64,000 nucleotides of DNA from an uncultured Saprospiraceae bacterium (GTDB lineage: Bacteria; Bacteroidota; Bacteroidia; Chitinophagales; Saprospiraceae), in NCBI GenBank assembly GCA_937923485.1, contig CALDUE010000031.1, positions 29,170 through 93,169 on the forward strand. Reading direction: 5' to 3'. The notes beneath the pieces are model-generated. The model saw only the letters and a program-made list of their open reading frames with translations, had not been told where the DNA came from and did not search any database. A program made the position numbers and the translations under genes. Shown piece by piece: positions 1-9,999 of the stretch (position 1 is its first letter; each line of letters starts with the position of its first letter).

Positions 1-429
1 CCTTGAAATCTCGGTCTGAAGAGGAGTCTTGATTTCAGCAAGTTTTTCTTTCAAATCAGGTGGCAGTGGGGTAGTCCGCCTCGTATGTAGATCAATGAGT
101 GCCCAAAGACTTTGTCCCACCACGAAATCATGTCCTTCCGAACTACCTAAGTAGTCTCGATACACGAGTGGTCCGCCAGATTTAGGGACAGAGGTAGCCA
201 ACTGCATTAAGGCTTCGCCCTTTGGTCTAAGCTTTAGCGAAAGCTCGATCGTTACCAATGCCCATGCAAGGCCTCTTGGCAGGAGGTCTTTGTAGCCAAA
301 ACCGACGCTACCGGCATGTTGCTGAGCGACGTCATGAAGACTTCGAAGTAGTGCAGGTAGGGTGAGATTACTGTTAGGGTCGACGTCATAAGAGGCAACC
401 CTATAGGTTTTGGCGAAAGCTGTAGTCAT
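1..429 (-). CDS. Acyl-ACP thioesterase (FatA-like), cut by the window edge
   Basis: The first 143 codons are present; the 3' part lies beyond position 1. The start is the ATG whose complement is at 427-429. The protein begins MTTAFAKTYRVASYDVDP and continues with a hotdog-fold pattern typical of bacterial acyl-ACP thioesterases (PF01643): YDVDP, then LLRSLHDVAQQHAG, then RGLAWALVTIEL, and a second strand region with RDYLGSSEGHDFVVGQSLWALID followed by TRR. Family role: hydrolysis of acyl-ACP to free fatty acid in the cytoplasm. The peptide AFAKT near the N-terminus is encoded by a copy of the interspersed GTTTT-hairpin element (407-421). The gene is divergent from the ribosomal superoperon. 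Function by family resemblance; the acyl chain preference cannot be read. Confidence 0.75.
   Translation of the reverse strand, partial: MTTAFAKTYRVASYDVDPNSNLTLPALLRSLHDVAQQHAGSVGFGYKDLLPRGLAWALVTIELSLKLRPKGEALMQLATSVPKSGGPLVYRDYLGSSEGHDFVVGQSLWALIDLHTRRTTPLPPDLKEKLAEIKTPLQTEISR
407..421 (+). repeat. GTTTT-GNRA hairpin element, copy 1
   Basis: GTTTT-GGC-GAAA-GCT. Lies in codons 3-8 of the thioesterase, where the opposite strand reads AFAKT. Same element as the copies listed below. Confidence 0.85.
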
Positions 430-566
430 ATTCGAAAGTGTGGACAAGGTTACGCCAAACCTTGTAAAGCTCAGCGGCCATGCGTGTTACACTGTCATTT
501 TTACGTTTATAAGTGAGCTGAATACCCCTCATTTGCAAATCAGACGAAATACTTTCCAATTAGGCC

Positions 567-597
567 TTGGCAATTGCGTTGAAAAAGTCTACCTTTG
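567..597 (+). promoter_or_regulatory. Promoter of the ribosomal superoperon
   Basis: TTGG at 567-570, a 19-nt spacer and TACCTTTG at 590-597 match the Bacteroidetes sigma-ABfr promoter (TTTG-N19-TAnnTTTG). It lies 70 nt before rpsL. The leader holds a small hairpin, CCGTC/GACGG (615-619 with 626-630), and its ends are complementary (CGTTCG 598-603 with CGAACG 658-663), so it can fold; a regulatory role is inference. Confidence 0.75.
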
Positions 598-667
598 CGT
601 TCGCTTTCGAAAAACCGTCGGAGATGACGGGGATTGAAAGCTAATTAACAGGATTAACGAACGTTTT

Positions 668-1042
668 ATGCCAACGATCAACCAACTGGTACGTAAAGGG
701 CGCAAGAAGATTGTCGAGCAGAGTAAATCTCGCGCACTCGAAAGCTGTCCTCAGCGACGTGGAGTATGCACACGTGTATATACTACAACGCCTAAGAAGC
801 CAAACTCAGCGCTACGTAAAGTAGCCAAGGTTCGTCTTACAAACCAGAAGGAGATCATCGCCTACATCCCAGGTGAAGGTCACAACTTACAAGAGCACTC
901 TATCGTACTAGTACGTGGAGGGCGTATTAAGGATCTTCCGGGTGTCCGTTACACGATTGTTCGTGGAGCATTGGATACCGCAGGTGTTTCTGATCGTCGC
1001 AACGCACGCTCTCGTTATGGTGCAAAACGTCCTAAGTCTTAA
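668..1042 (+). CDS. rpsL: 30S ribosomal protein S12
   Basis: 124 aa, usual length. S12 lies at the decoding centre of the small subunit and controls tRNA selection accuracy. The conserved [17 protein letters not shown] block and [12 protein letters not shown] block are present; the two lysines whose substitution gives streptomycin resistance are both unmutated (KKPNS and RIKDLPG). The residue after PGVRY is Thr where His is common. First gene of the superoperon, 70 nt after a clear promoter; rpsG follows after 40 nt. Confidence 0.97.
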   Translation: MPTINQLVRKGRKKIVEQSKSRALESCPQRRGVCTRVYTTTPKKPNSALRKVAKVRLTNQKEIIAYIPGEGHNLQEHSIVLVRGGRIKDLPGVRYTIVRGALDTAGVSDRRNARSRYGAKRPKS

Positions 1043-1082
1043 CAACAAGTTCCGCTAGCCACTTCGCCAAGAACTACTCATT

Positions 1083-1556
1083 ATGAGAAAAAGAAAGCCA
1101 AAAATCCGGATTATTCAACCGGATGCTCGCTACAGCGACCCGACTGTTACTCAGTTCGTCAACATGTTGATGTACAGTGGTAAGAAGTCTACAGCCTTCC
1201 GTATTTTTTACGATGCAATGGATATTGTAAAGGAAAAGTACGAAGGTGAAGAAAACGAGCACGAAGTCTGGGAAAAAGCTCTCAAGAACGTCATGCCAGG
1301 CGTTGAGGTGCGTAGCCGCCGTGTAGGTGGTTCTACTTTCCAGATACCTACAGAAATTCGTCAGAAGCGTAAAGTTTCTATCGGTATGAAGTGGTTGATC
1401 ACATTTGCTCGCAAGCGCGCGGGTAAAGGCATGCCTGAAAAGCTTGCTGGTGAGATTCTGGCTGCTGTAAAAGGTGAAGGTCAAGCGGTTAAGCGCCGCG
1501 AAGACACGCACCGTATGGCAGAGTCAAACCGCGCATTCTCGCACTTCCGCATTTAA
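1083..1556 (+). CDS. rpsG: 30S ribosomal protein S7
   Basis: 157 aa, normal length. Primary 16S rRNA binding protein that nucleates the 30S head and lies near the E site. Starts [17 protein letters not shown] and keeps the conserved [16 protein letters not shown] and [18 protein letters not shown] segments. Second gene of the str part of the operon, between rpsL and fusA; in other bacteria S7 is also the translational repressor of this operon, though no binding site was identified here. Confidence 0.97.
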   Translation: MRKRKPKIRIIQPDARYSDPTVTQFVNMLMYSGKKSTAFRIFYDAMDIVKEKYEGEENEHEVWEKALKNVMPGVEVRSRRVGGSTFQIPTEIRQKRKVSIGMKWLITFARKRAGKGMPEKLAGEILAAVKGEGQAVKRREDTHRMAESNRAFSHFRI

Positions 1557-1592
1557 TCACCACTTTTCTTCCCCTCCCCTAGATACAATATC

Positions 1593-3728
1593 ATGGCTAC
1601 GGATTTAACTTTTACGCGAAATATTGGAATCGCTGCCCACGTTGACGCGGGTAAGACGACTACCACTGAGCGCGTGTTGTACTACACAGGTATCAGCCAC
1701 AAGATTGGCGAGGTACACGACGGTGCAGCTACTATGGATTGGATGAAGCAGGAGCAAGAACGTGGTATCACGATCACTTCGGCTGCAACCAAGACTTCAT
1801 GGAAGTGGAAAAACAAAGAATACGCTGTCAATATCATCGACACACCGGGTCACGTGGATTTTACCGTTGAGGTAAACCGCTCACTCCGTGTTCTTGATGG
1901 ACTCGTTTTCCTTTTCTGTGCTTCTTCTGGTGTTGAGCCTCAATCTGAGACTAACTGGCGTCTAGCTGATGGCTACAAAGTGCCACGTATCGGATTCGTT
2001 AACAAGATGGACCGTCAAGGTGCTGATTTCTTTTCTGTCGTTAAGCAGGTAAAGGAGCGTCTCGGTAGCGAAGCCATTCCACTCCAAGTGCCAATCGGTG
2101 TTGAGGAGACTTTCAAAGGAGTTGTAGACCTCATTACAGGTAAGGCAATCGTTTGGAATGAACATGATGCTGGAATGACTTTCGAGGAAATTCCGATGCC
2201 AGAAGATCTTGTTGATACTGTAGCTGAATGGCGCGAGAAACTTCTCGAGGCGGTAGCTGAGTATGATGATACCCTAATGGAGAAATTCTTCGAAGATCCG
2301 GAGAGTATTTCAGCTGAGGAGATGCGCGCAGCTGTTCGTGGTGCGGTAATGGACATGAAGTTCGTTCCAATGATGTGCGGTTCTGCCTTCAAAAACAAAG
2401 GTGTTCAAGCGGTTCTAGACGGTGTTTGTGCTTATTTGCCAAGTCCACTTGATCGTGAATCAGTCACTGGGATCAACCCAAATACTGATGAAGAAACATC
2501 GCGCAAGCCAAGCAACGACGAACCATTCGCTGCATTGGCCTTCAAAATTGCAACCGATCCATATGTAGGTCGCCTCGCATTCATGCGTGTGTACTCAGGT
2601 ACTCTCGATGCAGGTAGCTATGTATTGAATAATCGCTCTGGAAACAAAGAGCGTATCAGCCGTATCTATCAGATGCACGCCAACAAGCAGAACGCTATTA
2701 CTAGTGTTGAAGCTGGCGACATCGCAGCAGCGGTTGGTTTCAAGGACATTCGTACAGGAGACACCCTTAGTGCTCTTGACGCTCCAATCCAGTTGGAGTC
2801 AATGGTGTTCCCTGATCCAGTAATCGGTGTTGCTATTGAGCCGAAGACGCAGAAAGATCTGGACAAGTTAGGTATGGCACTTGCCAAGCTAGCTGAGGAG
2901 GATCCTACGTTCAAGGTGAAGTACGACGAAGACACCAACCAGACCGTAGTAAGCGGAATGGGTGAGCTACACCTCGAAATCATCATCGACCGCCTCATTG
3001 AGGAGTTTGGAGTTGAGGTGAATCAAGGAGCTCCACAAGTTAACTACAAAGAGGCTCTACAGGAAACTGTTGATCACCGTGAGCGCTTGAAGAAGCAATC
3101 TGGTGGTTCTGGTCTCTTCGCAGATATGTCTTTCCGTCTTGGGCCAGCAGATGAGGAATTCCTCGAATCTGATGACTACAAGTCAGGAAAAGTTCGCCTT
3201 CAGTTTGAGTGGAAGATCGTTGGTGGTGCTATCGATAAGAACTACATGAAGCCAGTTCAGGATGGATTTAATTCCATGATGGACAATGGTGTTCTTGCAG
3301 GCTACAACATCGACTCAATGAAAGTTGAGGTTTACGATGGTGGCATGCACGCGGTCGATTCCAAGCCACTTGCTTTTGAGCTTTGTGCTAAGGAAGGATT
3401 CAAGATTGCAGCAAGACAGGCTAGTCCTGTACTGCTGGAGCCAATGATGAGCCTCGAAGTCATCACTCCTGAAGACTACGTTGGTGCTGTAATTGGTGAT
3501 CTCAACCGTCGCCGTGGCTTGCCGAAAGGCCAAGAGCCTCGTCCAGGTGGAGCAGTAGCTATTGAAGCTGAGGTTCCACTTTCAGAAATGTTCGGTTATG
3601 TAACCGATCTGCGGACCAATACATCTGGTCGTGCAACATCTACAATGTCATTTTCTCACTACGCTCCTGCTCCTAAGGGTGTAGCAAAAGAAGTCATCGC
3701 TGCCGCTACTGGTGCCGTTGATGCCTAA
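1593..3728 (+). CDS. fusA: Translation elongation factor G
   Basis: 711 aa translocase GTPase acting on the ribosome. G1 motif [12 protein letters not shown] begins at residue 16, the switch-[10 protein letters not shown] follows near residue 83, and NKMD near 137 gives guanine specificity. Domain II ([22 protein letters not shown]), domains III-V and the C-terminal [16 protein letters not shown] region are complete. Located in the str cluster after rpsG as usual; tufA does not follow, the S10 genes begin instead, so the elongation factor Tu gene must be elsewhere. Confidence 0.97.
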   Translation: MATDLTFTRNIGIAAHVDAGKTTTTERVLYYTGISHKIGEVHDGAATMDWMKQEQERGITITSAATKTSWKWKNKEYAVNIIDTPGHVDFTVEVNRSLRVLDGLVFLFCASSGVEPQSETNWRLADGYKVPRIGFVNKMDRQGADFFSVVKQVKERLGSEAIPLQVPIGVEETFKGVVDLITGKAIVWNEHDAGMTFEEIPMPEDLVDTVAEWREKLLEAVAEYDDTLMEKFFEDPESISAEEMRAAVRGAVMDMKFVPMMCGSAFKNKGVQAVLDGVCAYLPSPLDRESVTGINPNTDEETSRKPSNDEPFAALAFKIATDPYVGRLAFMRVYSGTLDAGSYVLNNRSGNKERISRIYQMHANKQNAITSVEAGDIAAAVGFKDIRTGDTLSALDAPIQLESMVFPDPVIGVAIEPKTQKDLDKLGMALAKLAEEDPTFKVKYDEDTNQTVVSGMGELHLEIIIDRLIEEFGVEVNQGAPQVNYKEALQETVDHRERLKKQSGGSGLFADMSFRLGPADEEFLESDDYKSGKVRLQFEWKIVGGAIDKNYMKPVQDGFNSMMDNGVLAGYNIDSMKVEVYDGGMHAVDSKPLAFELCAKEGFKIAARQASPVLLEPMMSLEVITPEDYVGAVIGDLNRRRGLPKGQEPRPGGAVAIEAEVPLSEMFGYVTDLRTNTSGRATSTMSFSHYAPAPKGVAKEVIAAATGAVDA

Positions 3729-3754
3729 CTTTAACCTCCTCAATTCCGAGAGGC

Positions 3755-4063
3755 ATGAATCAGAAGATTCGAATCAAACTCCGTTCGTATGACCATAGCC
3801 TGGTCGACAAGTCAACGGAAAAAATCGTCAAGACAGTACGCAACTCAGGCGCTGTAGTGACTGGTCCGATTCCGCTGCCCACGGAGAAGAAAATCTTCAC
3901 CGTGTTGCGGTCTCCCCACGTCTATAAAAAAGGACGTGAGCAGTTCCAGTTACGAACGCACAAGCGTCTTATTGAAATCTACACTCCGACACCGAAAACT
4001 GTCGACGCTTTGTCGAAGTTGGAGTTGCCAAGTGGTGTAGATATCCAGGTCAAGTTGACCTAA
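3755..4063 (+). CDS. rpsJ: 30S ribosomal protein S10
   Basis: 102 aa. Component of the 30S head; in many bacteria it also links NusB/NusG antitermination to translation. Starts [18 protein letters not shown] and keeps [19 protein letters not shown]. It is 26 nt after fusA, joining the str and S10 units into one transcript. It is followed by a 149-nt gap before rplC, the longest gap in the front half of the operon, which holds a hairpin element and a small stem-loop. Confidence 0.96.
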   Translation: MNQKIRIKLRSYDHSLVDKSTEKIVKTVRNSGAVVTGPIPLPTEKKIFTVLRSPHVYKKGREQFQLRTHKRLIEIYTPTPKTVDALSKLELPSGVDIQVKLT

Positions 4064-4093
4064 ACCGCTAATTGGACTTAGTGTAGGGTAGGG

Positions 4094-4107
4094 GCTTCCG
4101 CCAAAAC
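4094..4107 (-). repeat. GTTTT-GNRA hairpin element, copy 2 (GGAA loop)
   Basis: Reverse strand reads GTTTT-GGC-GGAA-GC(C). Intergenic between rpsJ and rplC. The loop is GGAA instead of GAAA, still GNRA. Confidence 0.75.
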
Positions 4108-4140
4108 CTTCCTTAAGTCCATCACTAAAATAAATGACAT

Positions 4141-4158
4141 ATCCTGATTTCTCAGGAT
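4141..4158. other. Stem-loop upstream of rplC
   Basis: ATCCTGA (4141-4147), loop TTTC, TCAGGAT (4152-4158): perfect 7-bp stem, no T-run. A possible leader structure of the S10 unit; function not shown. Confidence 0.4.
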
Positions 4159-4212
4159 TCATCATGCGTCCCGCTCCGACTTCGGTTGAGATGGGCGTCC
4201 AAATCTGGAAAC

Positions 4213-4836
4213 GTGAACGGAATAATTGGTCGAAAGCTCGGAATGACGAGCGTATTCGATGCTACAGGCAAGAATGTCGCCTGTACCATTGTCTTAGCAG
4301 GTCCATGTACGGTTACTCAAGTTAAAACTGAGGAAACCGACGGGTACACTGCTACTCAGCTAGCCTTTGGGCAGCGCAACGAGAAGAATGTAACCAAGCC
4401 AATGGCGGGTCACTTCGCTAAAGCAGGTATTACCTCTGCAACTGAAATCGTCGAGTTTCGCGAGTTCCCACTCGTAGATAAAGTTCTCGGTGATACGGTT
4501 ACCGCAGACGAGGTCTTCGAAGCTGGCGATAAAGTGAACGTAATCGGTACCTCAAAGGGTAAAGGTTTCCAAGGTGTCGTAAAGCGTCACAACTTCCGCG
4601 GTGTAAACGATGCGACTCACGGTCAGCACAACAGACTTCGTTCTCCAGGTTCTATTGGAGCAGCGAGTTATCCAGCGAAAGTATTTAAGGGTATGCGTAT
4701 GGGCGGCCAGGATGGCAACCGTCGTGTAAAAACAATGAACTTAGAAATCGTTCGTGTCTTCCCTGAAAAGAATCTCGTCCTCGTCAAGGGAGCACTCCCA
4801 GGCCCTAAGGGTTCGACGGTAATCATACAAAAATAG
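4213..4836 (+). CDS. rplC: 50S ribosomal protein L3
   Basis: 207 aa from a GTG start at 4213. This start gives [16 protein letters not shown], the normal L3 N-terminus; a TTG 27 nt upstream at 4186 would add nine residues (RWASKSGN type) not expected in the family. L3 binds 23S rRNA near the peptidyl transferase centre and is an early assembly protein. The loop containing [17 protein letters not shown] is present. Next gene rplD starts 7 nt after the stop, indicating translational coupling. Confidence 0.93.
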   Translation: MNGIIGRKLGMTSVFDATGKNVACTIVLAGPCTVTQVKTEETDGYTATQLAFGQRNEKNVTKPMAGHFAKAGITSATEIVEFREFPLVDKVLGDTVTADEVFEAGDKVNVIGTSKGKGFQGVVKRHNFRGVNDATHGQHNRLRSPGSIGAASYPAKVFKGMRMGGQDGNRRVKTMNLEIVRVFPEKNLVLVKGALPGPKGSTVIIQK

Positions 4837-4843
4837 TCGACCG

Positions 4844-5476
4844 ATGAAAGTCACAGTCCACAACACCAAAGGTGAGGCGGTCGGCCGCGAGATCGACCTA
4901 TCAGACGCTGTTTTCGGCATTGAGCCGAACGAACACGTTCTATACCTAGCTGTAAAGCAATATCTCGCAGCTCAACGTACAGGTACGCACTCTGCAAGAG
5001 AAGTATCTCAAATGAGCGGTTCTACTCGTAAGCTGAAGAAGCAAAAGGGAACAGGTACTGCCCGTGCTGGATCTATCAAAAGTGGTCTCTTCCGTGGAGG
5101 TGCCCGCATCTTTGGTCCACGTCCTCGCAAGTACGTAATCAAGCTCAACAAGAAAGTTAAGCGTCTAGCTCGCATCAGCGCACTTAGTGCAAAGGCGAAT
5201 TCAGGAGCTTTACGCGTTGTAGAGAATTTTGATTTCTCTGCACCAAAAACTAAAGACGCTCGAGCAATGGTCGACGCTATTCACGGTGACGCAAGAGGCA
5301 AAGTCCTCGTTGTTGTTTCGAATAGTCAACCGAACGTTCGTAAGAGCTTCAGCAACCTACCTAATGCCAAGCTCGTAACTGCTCAGTCAGTTAACGTGTA
5401 CGACGTACTCAATGCGTCAACACTCGTGCTAACAGAAGGAAGCGTTGATTCACTGCAAACTGCCTTGAAGGCCTAA
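4844..5476 (+). CDS. rplD: 50S ribosomal protein L4
   Basis: 210 aa, usual length. Its extended loop (around residues 45-90, with TRKLKKQKGTGTARAGS) lines the peptide exit tunnel. C-terminal globular part ends in VLTEGSVDSLQTAL. In enterobacteria L4 represses its own operon; whether that holds here cannot be seen. Lies 7 nt after rplC and 11 nt before rplW. Confidence 0.96.
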   Translation: MKVTVHNTKGEAVGREIDLSDAVFGIEPNEHVLYLAVKQYLAAQRTGTHSAREVSQMSGSTRKLKKQKGTGTARAGSIKSGLFRGGARIFGPRPRKYVIKLNKKVKRLARISALSAKANSGALRVVENFDFSAPKTKDARAMVDAIHGDARGKVLVVVSNSQPNVRKSFSNLPNAKLVTAQSVNVYDVLNASTLVLTEGSVDSLQTALKA

Positions 5477-5487
5477 TCTGGTAACTC

Positions 5488-5784
5488 ATGACGACTCAGA
5501 TAATACAAAAGCCGGTAATAACAGAAAAGAGCCAAGAGCTCTCTACTGGCCGGAACCAGTTTACCTTCGTGGTTCAAAAGACAGCGAACAAGTACCAAAT
5601 CCGCACTGCGGTTGAGTCCATGTTCGACGTTAAGGTTGCATCGGTTAACACCATGCGCATGCCAGCCAAGCTAAAGAGCCGCTTTACCAAGCGTGGACTT
5701 CAGCATGGTCGACGTAATGCCTTCAAAAAAGCCATCATCACACTCCGTGACGGCGAAACCATTGATTTCTTCGGCGAGCTTTAA
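5488..5784 (+). CDS. rplW: 50S ribosomal protein L23
   Basis: 98 aa. Exit-tunnel protein that provides the docking site for trigger factor and SRP. Starts MTTQIIQKPVITEKSQELS, with the family signature KPVITEKS and the C-terminal KKAIITLRDGETIDFF strand. Follows rplD by 11 nt in canonical S10-operon order. Confidence 0.95.
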   Translation: MTTQIIQKPVITEKSQELSTGRNQFTFVVQKTANKYQIRTAVESMFDVKVASVNTMRMPAKLKSRFTKRGLQHGRRNAFKKAIITLRDGETIDFFGEL

Positions 5785-5812
5785 GCTCCATAACCTGAAA
5801 AACTAGGCACCC

Positions 5813-6649
5813 ATGCCATTAAAGAAGTTTAAACCAGTAACGCCGGGAACGCGCTTTCGCGTAGGAAACAAGTTTTCGGAGGTTACCACCGACACACCGG
5901 AAAAGAGCTTGCTCGCTCCGATGACACAGTCTGGTGGTCGTAACCATGATGGTAAGATGACTCAACGCCACCGAGGTGGTGGACACAAGCGTCGTTACCG
6001 TATCGTAGATTTTAAGCGTGAGAAGGAAGGAATTCCAGCTACCGTTAAGTCTATCGAGTATGATCCAAACCGTACTGCTTTTATCGCACTGCTTTTTTAT
6101 GCAGATGGTGAGAAGCGATACATCATTGCTCCAAGAGGCCTCAATGTTGGGGACACGGTTCAATCAGGTCGTGGATTGCCAATTAGCGTTGGAAATGCGC
6201 TTTATCTCGACGAAATTCCACTCGGTACTGTGGTCCATGCCATCGAAATGACCCCAGGTCGTGGAGCAGCATTGGCTCGTGCAGCAGGAACTAATGGTAC
6301 GCTGACCTCTCGTGAAGGAAGGTTTGCTGTAATCAAGTTACCTTCGGGCGAAGTTCGTCGTATTCTCGTAACCTGTAAGGCTACGATTGGTACAACATCT
6401 AATCCTGACCACTCGCTCCAAGTACTTGGAAAGGCTGGTCGAACACGCTGGCTAGGACGTCGACCACACACACGTGGTGTTGCCATGAACCCTGTCGATC
6501 ACCCTATGGGTGGTGGTGAAGGTCGTGCTTCAGGTGGACACCCGCAGTCGCGTACTGGAATTATGGCAAAGGGTCAGAAGACTCGTAATGTCAAGAAGAC
6601 TTCTTCTAAATTGATCATCACCCGTCGCAAGAAGCGCAACAAAAAGTAA
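5813..6649 (+). CDS. rplB: 50S ribosomal protein L2
   Basis: 278 aa, normal length. Needed for subunit association and peptidyl transferase activity. The conserved region [20 protein letters not shown] with the functionally important His is intact, and the basic C-terminus ends [13 protein letters not shown]. Located between rplW and rpsS as in other bacteria. Confidence 0.97.
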   Translation: MPLKKFKPVTPGTRFRVGNKFSEVTTDTPEKSLLAPMTQSGGRNHDGKMTQRHRGGGHKRRYRIVDFKREKEGIPATVKSIEYDPNRTAFIALLFYADGEKRYIIAPRGLNVGDTVQSGRGLPISVGNALYLDEIPLGTVVHAIEMTPGRGAALARAAGTNGTLTSREGRFAVIKLPSGEVRRILVTCKATIGTTSNPDHSLQVLGKAGRTRWLGRRPHTRGVAMNPVDHPMGGGEGRASGGHPQSRTGIMAKGQKTRNVKKTSSKLIITRRKKRNKK

Positions 6650-6657
6650 TATACTAG

Positions 6658-6927
6658 ATGCCACGCTCACTCAAAAAGGGACCATACGTGTTCCACAGAC
6701 TGCTCGACAAAATCGAAGCTGCTCAGACGGGAGGAAAGAAAGGAGTCATCAAGACTTGGTCTCGGTCTTCTATGGTCATCCCTCAAATGGTAGGTCTGAC
6801 GATCGCTGTCCACAATGGACGTTCTTTCGTTCCGGTTTACGTAACAGAAAACATGGTAGGTCACAAGCTTGGTGAATTTGCGCTAACGCGTACATTCAAA
6901 GGGCATGGTGGAAACCGTAAGAAATAA
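6658..6927 (+). CDS. rpsS: 30S ribosomal protein S19
   Basis: 89 aa. 30S head protein contacting S13 and the A-site region. [19 protein letters not shown] and the C-terminal [16 protein letters not shown] are characteristic. Starts 8 nt after rplB. A 59-nt gap with a hairpin element follows. Confidence 0.96.
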   Translation: MPRSLKKGPYVFHRLLDKIEAAQTGGKKGVIKTWSRSSMVIPQMVGLTIAVHNGRSFVPVYVTENMVGHKLGEFALTRTFKGHGGNRKK

Positions 6928-6942
6928 CTTCGCGCAGGATTG

Positions 6943-6957
6943 GTTTTAGCGAAAGCT
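6943..6957 (+). repeat. GTTTT-GNRA hairpin element, copy 3 (AGC/GCT stem)
   Basis: GTTTT-AGC-GAAA-GCT followed by AAAA, so the stem can extend to TTTTAGC/GCTAAAA. Between rpsS and rplV. The first stem pair is A-T instead of G-Y, a compensatory change. Confidence 0.8.
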
Positions 6958-6986
6958 AAAATTTCCCGCACCTAACTCACTTACTC

Positions 6987-7394
6987 ATGGAAGCTGTAGC
7001 AAAATTGCGCAACTGCCCGATGTCAGCCCGCAAAATGCGGTTGGCGGCCGACTTGGTCCGCAACAAACCTGTTGGCGAAGCTCTTTCTATACTTCAATAT
7101 TCTGGTCGTGAGGCTGGAATCTGGCTAGAAAAGTTACTCCTCTCAGCCGTTGCGAATTGGGAGAACAAGCTTGATAACACTGAAAGCGCCGATGATTACG
7201 ATCTTCGCGTTTCAATGATCATGGTTGATCAAGGTCCGATGATCAAGCGTTTCCGACCAGCTCCGCAAGGACGCGCTCACCGGATACGCAAGCACTCAAA
7301 TCACGTTACTTTAGCGGTAGCAAACGCTGTAGCTCTAGCATCTGATGCTGAGGGAGTAGCAGTAACTTCAGAAGAAACCACCAACCCCGCATAA
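6987..7394 (+). CDS. rplV: 50S ribosomal protein L22
   Basis: 135 aa; its beta-hairpin reaches into the exit tunnel at the macrolide site. Conserved [24 protein letters not shown] at the start and [17 protein letters not shown] in the hairpin. The C-terminus is about 15-20 residues longer than the E. coli protein ([15 protein letters not shown]). The stop is separated from rpsC by only 2 nt. Confidence 0.96.
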   Translation: MEAVAKLRNCPMSARKMRLAADLVRNKPVGEALSILQYSGREAGIWLEKLLLSAVANWENKLDNTESADDYDLRVSMIMVDQGPMIKRFRPAPQGRAHRIRKHSNHVTLAVANAVALASDAEGVAVTSEETTNPA

Positions 7395-7396
7395 TC

Positions 7397-8158
7397 ATGG
7401 GACAAAAGACAAATCCAATTGGCAATCGCCTAGGAATCATCCGTGGTTGGGATAGCAACTGGTTCGGAGGACACAACTTCGGCGAGAAGGTTATCGAGGA
7501 CGAGAAGATTCGCGTATATCTCAACGCACGTATACAGCGTGGTGGGATTGCTAGAATTATCATCGAGCGTACATTACGACGCATTACGGTGACTATTCAC
7601 ACAAGCCGTCCAGGTGTAATCATAGGACGTGGAGGTCAGGAGGTTGACAAGATCCGTGAAGAGCTTCGTAAGATTACGAAGCAGGACGTTCAAATCAACA
7701 TCGTTGAAATCCGTCGCCCTGAGCTTAATGCTGCTATTGTTGGCGAATCAATCGCTAAGCAATTAGAAGCGCGTATCAATCACCGTCGTGCCATCAAGAT
7801 GGCAATCCAATCAACTATGCGCGCAGGTGCCGAGGGCATCAAGATTCGAGTAGGAGGAAGATTGAACGGTGCGGAGATGGCGCGTCGCGAAGAATACAAA
7901 CAAGGTCGTACACCACTTCATACTTTCCGTGCAGACATCGACTACGCACTTACTGAGGCCAACACGGTTCAAGGTAAGATCGGAGTAAAAGTTTGGATCT
8001 GTAAAGGAGAAGTGTTAGGAAAGCGTGACCTCAGCCCTAATGTCACAGAAAGCCGCGGAGGCGCTTCACCAGGTGGTGATCGTCGCGGTGGAAATGATCG
8101 CCGTGGAGGTGGTCGTCGTGATGGAAGTGGGGGAGGACGCCGAGATCGTCGTAATTAG
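7397..8158 (+). CDS. rpsC: 30S ribosomal protein S3 with Gly/Arg-rich tail
   Basis: 253 aa. KH-domain protein at the mRNA entry channel. N-terminal [21 protein letters not shown], the KH motif [13 protein letters not shown] and the C-terminal [25 protein letters not shown] block are all present. The last roughly 35 residues are a Gly/Arg/Asp repeat region ([16 protein letters not shown]), an extension seen in Bacteroidetes S3. Coupled to rplV by a 2-nt gap. Confidence 0.96.
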   Translation: MGQKTNPIGNRLGIIRGWDSNWFGGHNFGEKVIEDEKIRVYLNARIQRGGIARIIIERTLRRITVTIHTSRPGVIIGRGGQEVDKIREELRKITKQDVQINIVEIRRPELNAAIVGESIAKQLEARINHRRAIKMAIQSTMRAGAEGIKIRVGGRLNGAEMARREEYKQGRTPLHTFRADIDYALTEANTVQGKIGVKVWICKGEVLGKRDLSPNVTESRGGASPGGDRRGGNDRRGGGRRDGSGGGRRDRRN

Positions 8159-8240
8159 AATCAAAGAAAAGCGTATCTTCGCGCGCCCTTAGAGATAAGG
8201 AGCCGAAGAAACGAAAATTTGGCGCCGCCAAACAACTGTC

Positions 8241-8660
8241 ATGCTACAGCCGAAACGTACTAAATACCGCAAGCAACAAAAAGGCCGCATTAAGGGTCTT
8301 GCACGCAGAGGGAGCACTATCTCTTTCGGCAGCTTCGGTTTAAAAACAATGGATGCAGGCCGCATCACCAACCGTCAGATCGAGTCCGCTCGTATCGCGA
8401 TGACACGCTTCATGAAGCGTGAGGGTAAGGTGTGGATCCGAATATTTCCAGATAAGCCTATTACGAAGAAACCTCTCGAGGTTCGTATGGGTAAGGGTAA
8501 GGGTGCTGTAGACCACTATGTGGCATCAGTTAAGCCAGGACGAGTATTGTTCGAGCTTGATGGTGTTCCAGAAGAAGTAGCGGTCGAGGCTTTACGTCTT
8601 GCTGCTCAGAAACTCCCAGTTTTAACCAAAACAGTCGTTCGTCCTGACCTTCGTCAGTAG
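8241..8660 (+). CDS. rplP: 50S ribosomal protein L16
   Basis: 139 aa. Organises the A-site and central protuberance of the 50S subunit. [19 protein letters not shown] and [22 protein letters not shown] are diagnostic. Preceded by an 82-nt gap containing the small palindrome TTTGGCG/CGCCAAA-like around 8218-8232. Confidence 0.96.
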   Translation: MLQPKRTKYRKQQKGRIKGLARRGSTISFGSFGLKTMDAGRITNRQIESARIAMTRFMKREGKVWIRIFPDKPITKKPLEVRMGKGKGAVDHYVASVKPGRVLFELDGVPEEVAVEALRLAAQKLPVLTKTVVRPDLRQ

Positions 8661-8679
8661 AGCTGTACAACCAGAGATC

Positions 8680-8949
8680 ATGGCATCTAAGAAGTACCTC
8701 GAATTACAGGGTCACAGCGATGAGGACCTTAAAGTTGAGCTCACTAGCGCTCAGCGTGAGTACCAACAAATGCGCTTCGATAATTATACGAAGGGCATTG
8801 AAAGTGCAACGAAAATCCGTGAGCTGCGTCGAGATATCGCACGCTTGAACACTGAATTACGTCGCCGAGAATTAGCAACCCAAAACGAGGGAGCAGGACG
8901 TGCTGCAAAGCGTACACGTCGTGCCCGTCTTCTAGCAAAACAATCGTAA
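8680..8949 (+). CDS. rpmC: 50S ribosomal protein L29, extended
   Basis: 89 aa, versus about 63-68 in most bacteria. Two-helix core with ELTSAQREYQQMRFDNYTKGIESATKIRELRRDIARLNTELRRRE; the following basic tail (GAGRAAKRTRRARLLAKQS) is extra. L29 sits by the tunnel exit next to L23. Position between rplP and rpsQ confirms the identity. Confidence 0.94.
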   Translation: MASKKYLELQGHSDEDLKVELTSAQREYQQMRFDNYTKGIESATKIRELRRDIARLNTELRRRELATQNEGAGRAAKRTRRARLLAKQS

Positions 8950-8955
8950 GCTGTT

Positions 8956-9240
8956 ATGGCCGATCAGACCACCACACCTGCGGTTGAAACCCGCAACCAA
9001 CGCAAAACGCGTACAGGATTTGTCACTTCAAGTAAGAGAGACAAGACCATTACGGTTTCAGTAGAGCGTCGCATTCAGCACCCTCTCTACGGAAAGTTCA
9101 TCAAGCGCCACAAGAAATTTACAGCGCATGATGAAAAGAATGAAGCTAACGAGGGAGACCTTGTTACCATCATGGAGACTCGTCCATTAAGTAAAACAAA
9201 GCGCTGGCGTTTAGTCGAAGTGCTTGAGAAAGCAAAGTAA
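8956..9240 (+). CDS. rpsQ: 30S ribosomal protein S17
   Basis: 94 aa, OB-fold primary rRNA binder. Short N-terminal extension ([19 protein letters not shown]) precedes the core [20 protein letters not shown] and [19 protein letters not shown]. Last gene of the S10 part, 6 nt after rpmC. Confidence 0.95.
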   Translation: MADQTTTPAVETRNQRKTRTGFVTSSKRDKTITVSVERRIQHPLYGKFIKRHKKFTAHDEKNEANEGDLVTIMETRPLSKTKRWRLVEVLEKAK

Positions 9241-9282
9241 TTCACCCTCGCCGATCTTTTGATCTGCTAAAGAGAAACAGCA

Positions 9283-9648
9283 ATGATTCAACAAGAGTCC
9301 CGCCTACGGGTGGCAGATAACAGCGGAGCCAAGGAGGTTCTGTGTATCCGCGTGCTCGGTGGTTCGAAGCGTCGTTACGCTGGCGTTGGTGATACCATCG
9401 TCGTAAGTGTAAAAGACACTAGTCCAGGTGGAGTAAAGAAGGGTACGGTTTCAAAAGCCGTAATCGTTCGCACCAAAAAAGAAATTCGCCGTCGTGATGG
9501 TTCATACATCCGCTTTGATGACAATGCGGTTGTGCTACTTAGTGCATCAGATGAGCCTCGCGGTACACGCATATTTGGACCTGTGGCTCGTGAGCTACGT
9601 GAGAAGGATTACATGCGTATTGTTTCACTTGCCCCTGAGGTACTTTAA
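9283..9648 (+). CDS. rplN: 50S ribosomal protein L14
   Basis: 121 aa. Located at the subunit interface, partner of L19 and binding site of the silencing factor Rsf[34 protein letters not shown] and the C-terminal [28 protein letters not shown] are canonical. First gene of the spc part. Confidence 0.97.
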   Translation: MIQQESRLRVADNSGAKEVLCIRVLGGSKRRYAGVGDTIVVSVKDTSPGGVKKGTVSKAVIVRTKKEIRRRDGSYIRFDDNAVVLLSASDEPRGTRIFGPVARELREKDYMRIVSLAPEVL

Positions 9649-9660
9649 ACAGCATTTGTA

Positions 9661-9999
9661 ATGTCACGTCCAAAGCCAGAATTCAAGGCAAAGTTGAAGA
9701 TCAAGAAAGGTGATACTGTAAAAGTTATCGCTGGTGCATCCCGAGGGGTGACTGGTGAAGTACTTGCAGTTCTCCCGAAAGAGAATCGCGCAATCGTAGA
9801 AGGAGCCAACATCCGCATCAAGCACCAGAAAGCTACAGAAGCTGACGCAGGTGGTCGTGTTGACAAGGCAATGCCACTTCATATTTCTAATCTCGCCCTT
9901 GTCGATCCGAAAAGTGGCGATATCACTCGGGTAGGTCGACGTGAGGAAGGCGGTAAGCTTGTCCGTTACGCGAAGAAATCCGGTCAAATCCTTTCGTAA
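9661..9999 (+). CDS. rplX: 50S ribosomal protein L24
   Basis: 112 aa KOW-domain assembly initiator of the 50S subunit. [23 protein letters not shown] is the KOW motif; [21 protein letters not shown] follows. The stop TAA overlaps the rplE start by one base (TAATG at 9997-10001). Confidence 0.95.
   Translation: MSRPKPEFKAKLKIKKGDTVKVIAGASRGVTGEVLAVLPKENRAIVEGANIRIKHQKATEADAGGRVDKAMPLHISNLALVDPKSGDITRVGRREEGGKLVRYAKKSGQILS

Noticed and set aside
410..637. Open frame of 75 codons antisense to the thioesterase and into the superoperon promoter
   Set aside because: No recognisable product; it overlaps the thioesterase start and a clear promoter.
1962..3533. Several antisense frames inside fusA and other ribosomal genes
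   Set aside because: Shadows of strongly coding sequence.
4134..4325. 63-codon frame overlapping the L3 start
   Set aside because: Shadow frame of rplC; no family resemblance.
8215..8233. Palindrome around TTTGGCGCCGCCAAA before rplP
   Set aside because: Short and unsupported by other evidence; no regulator known.
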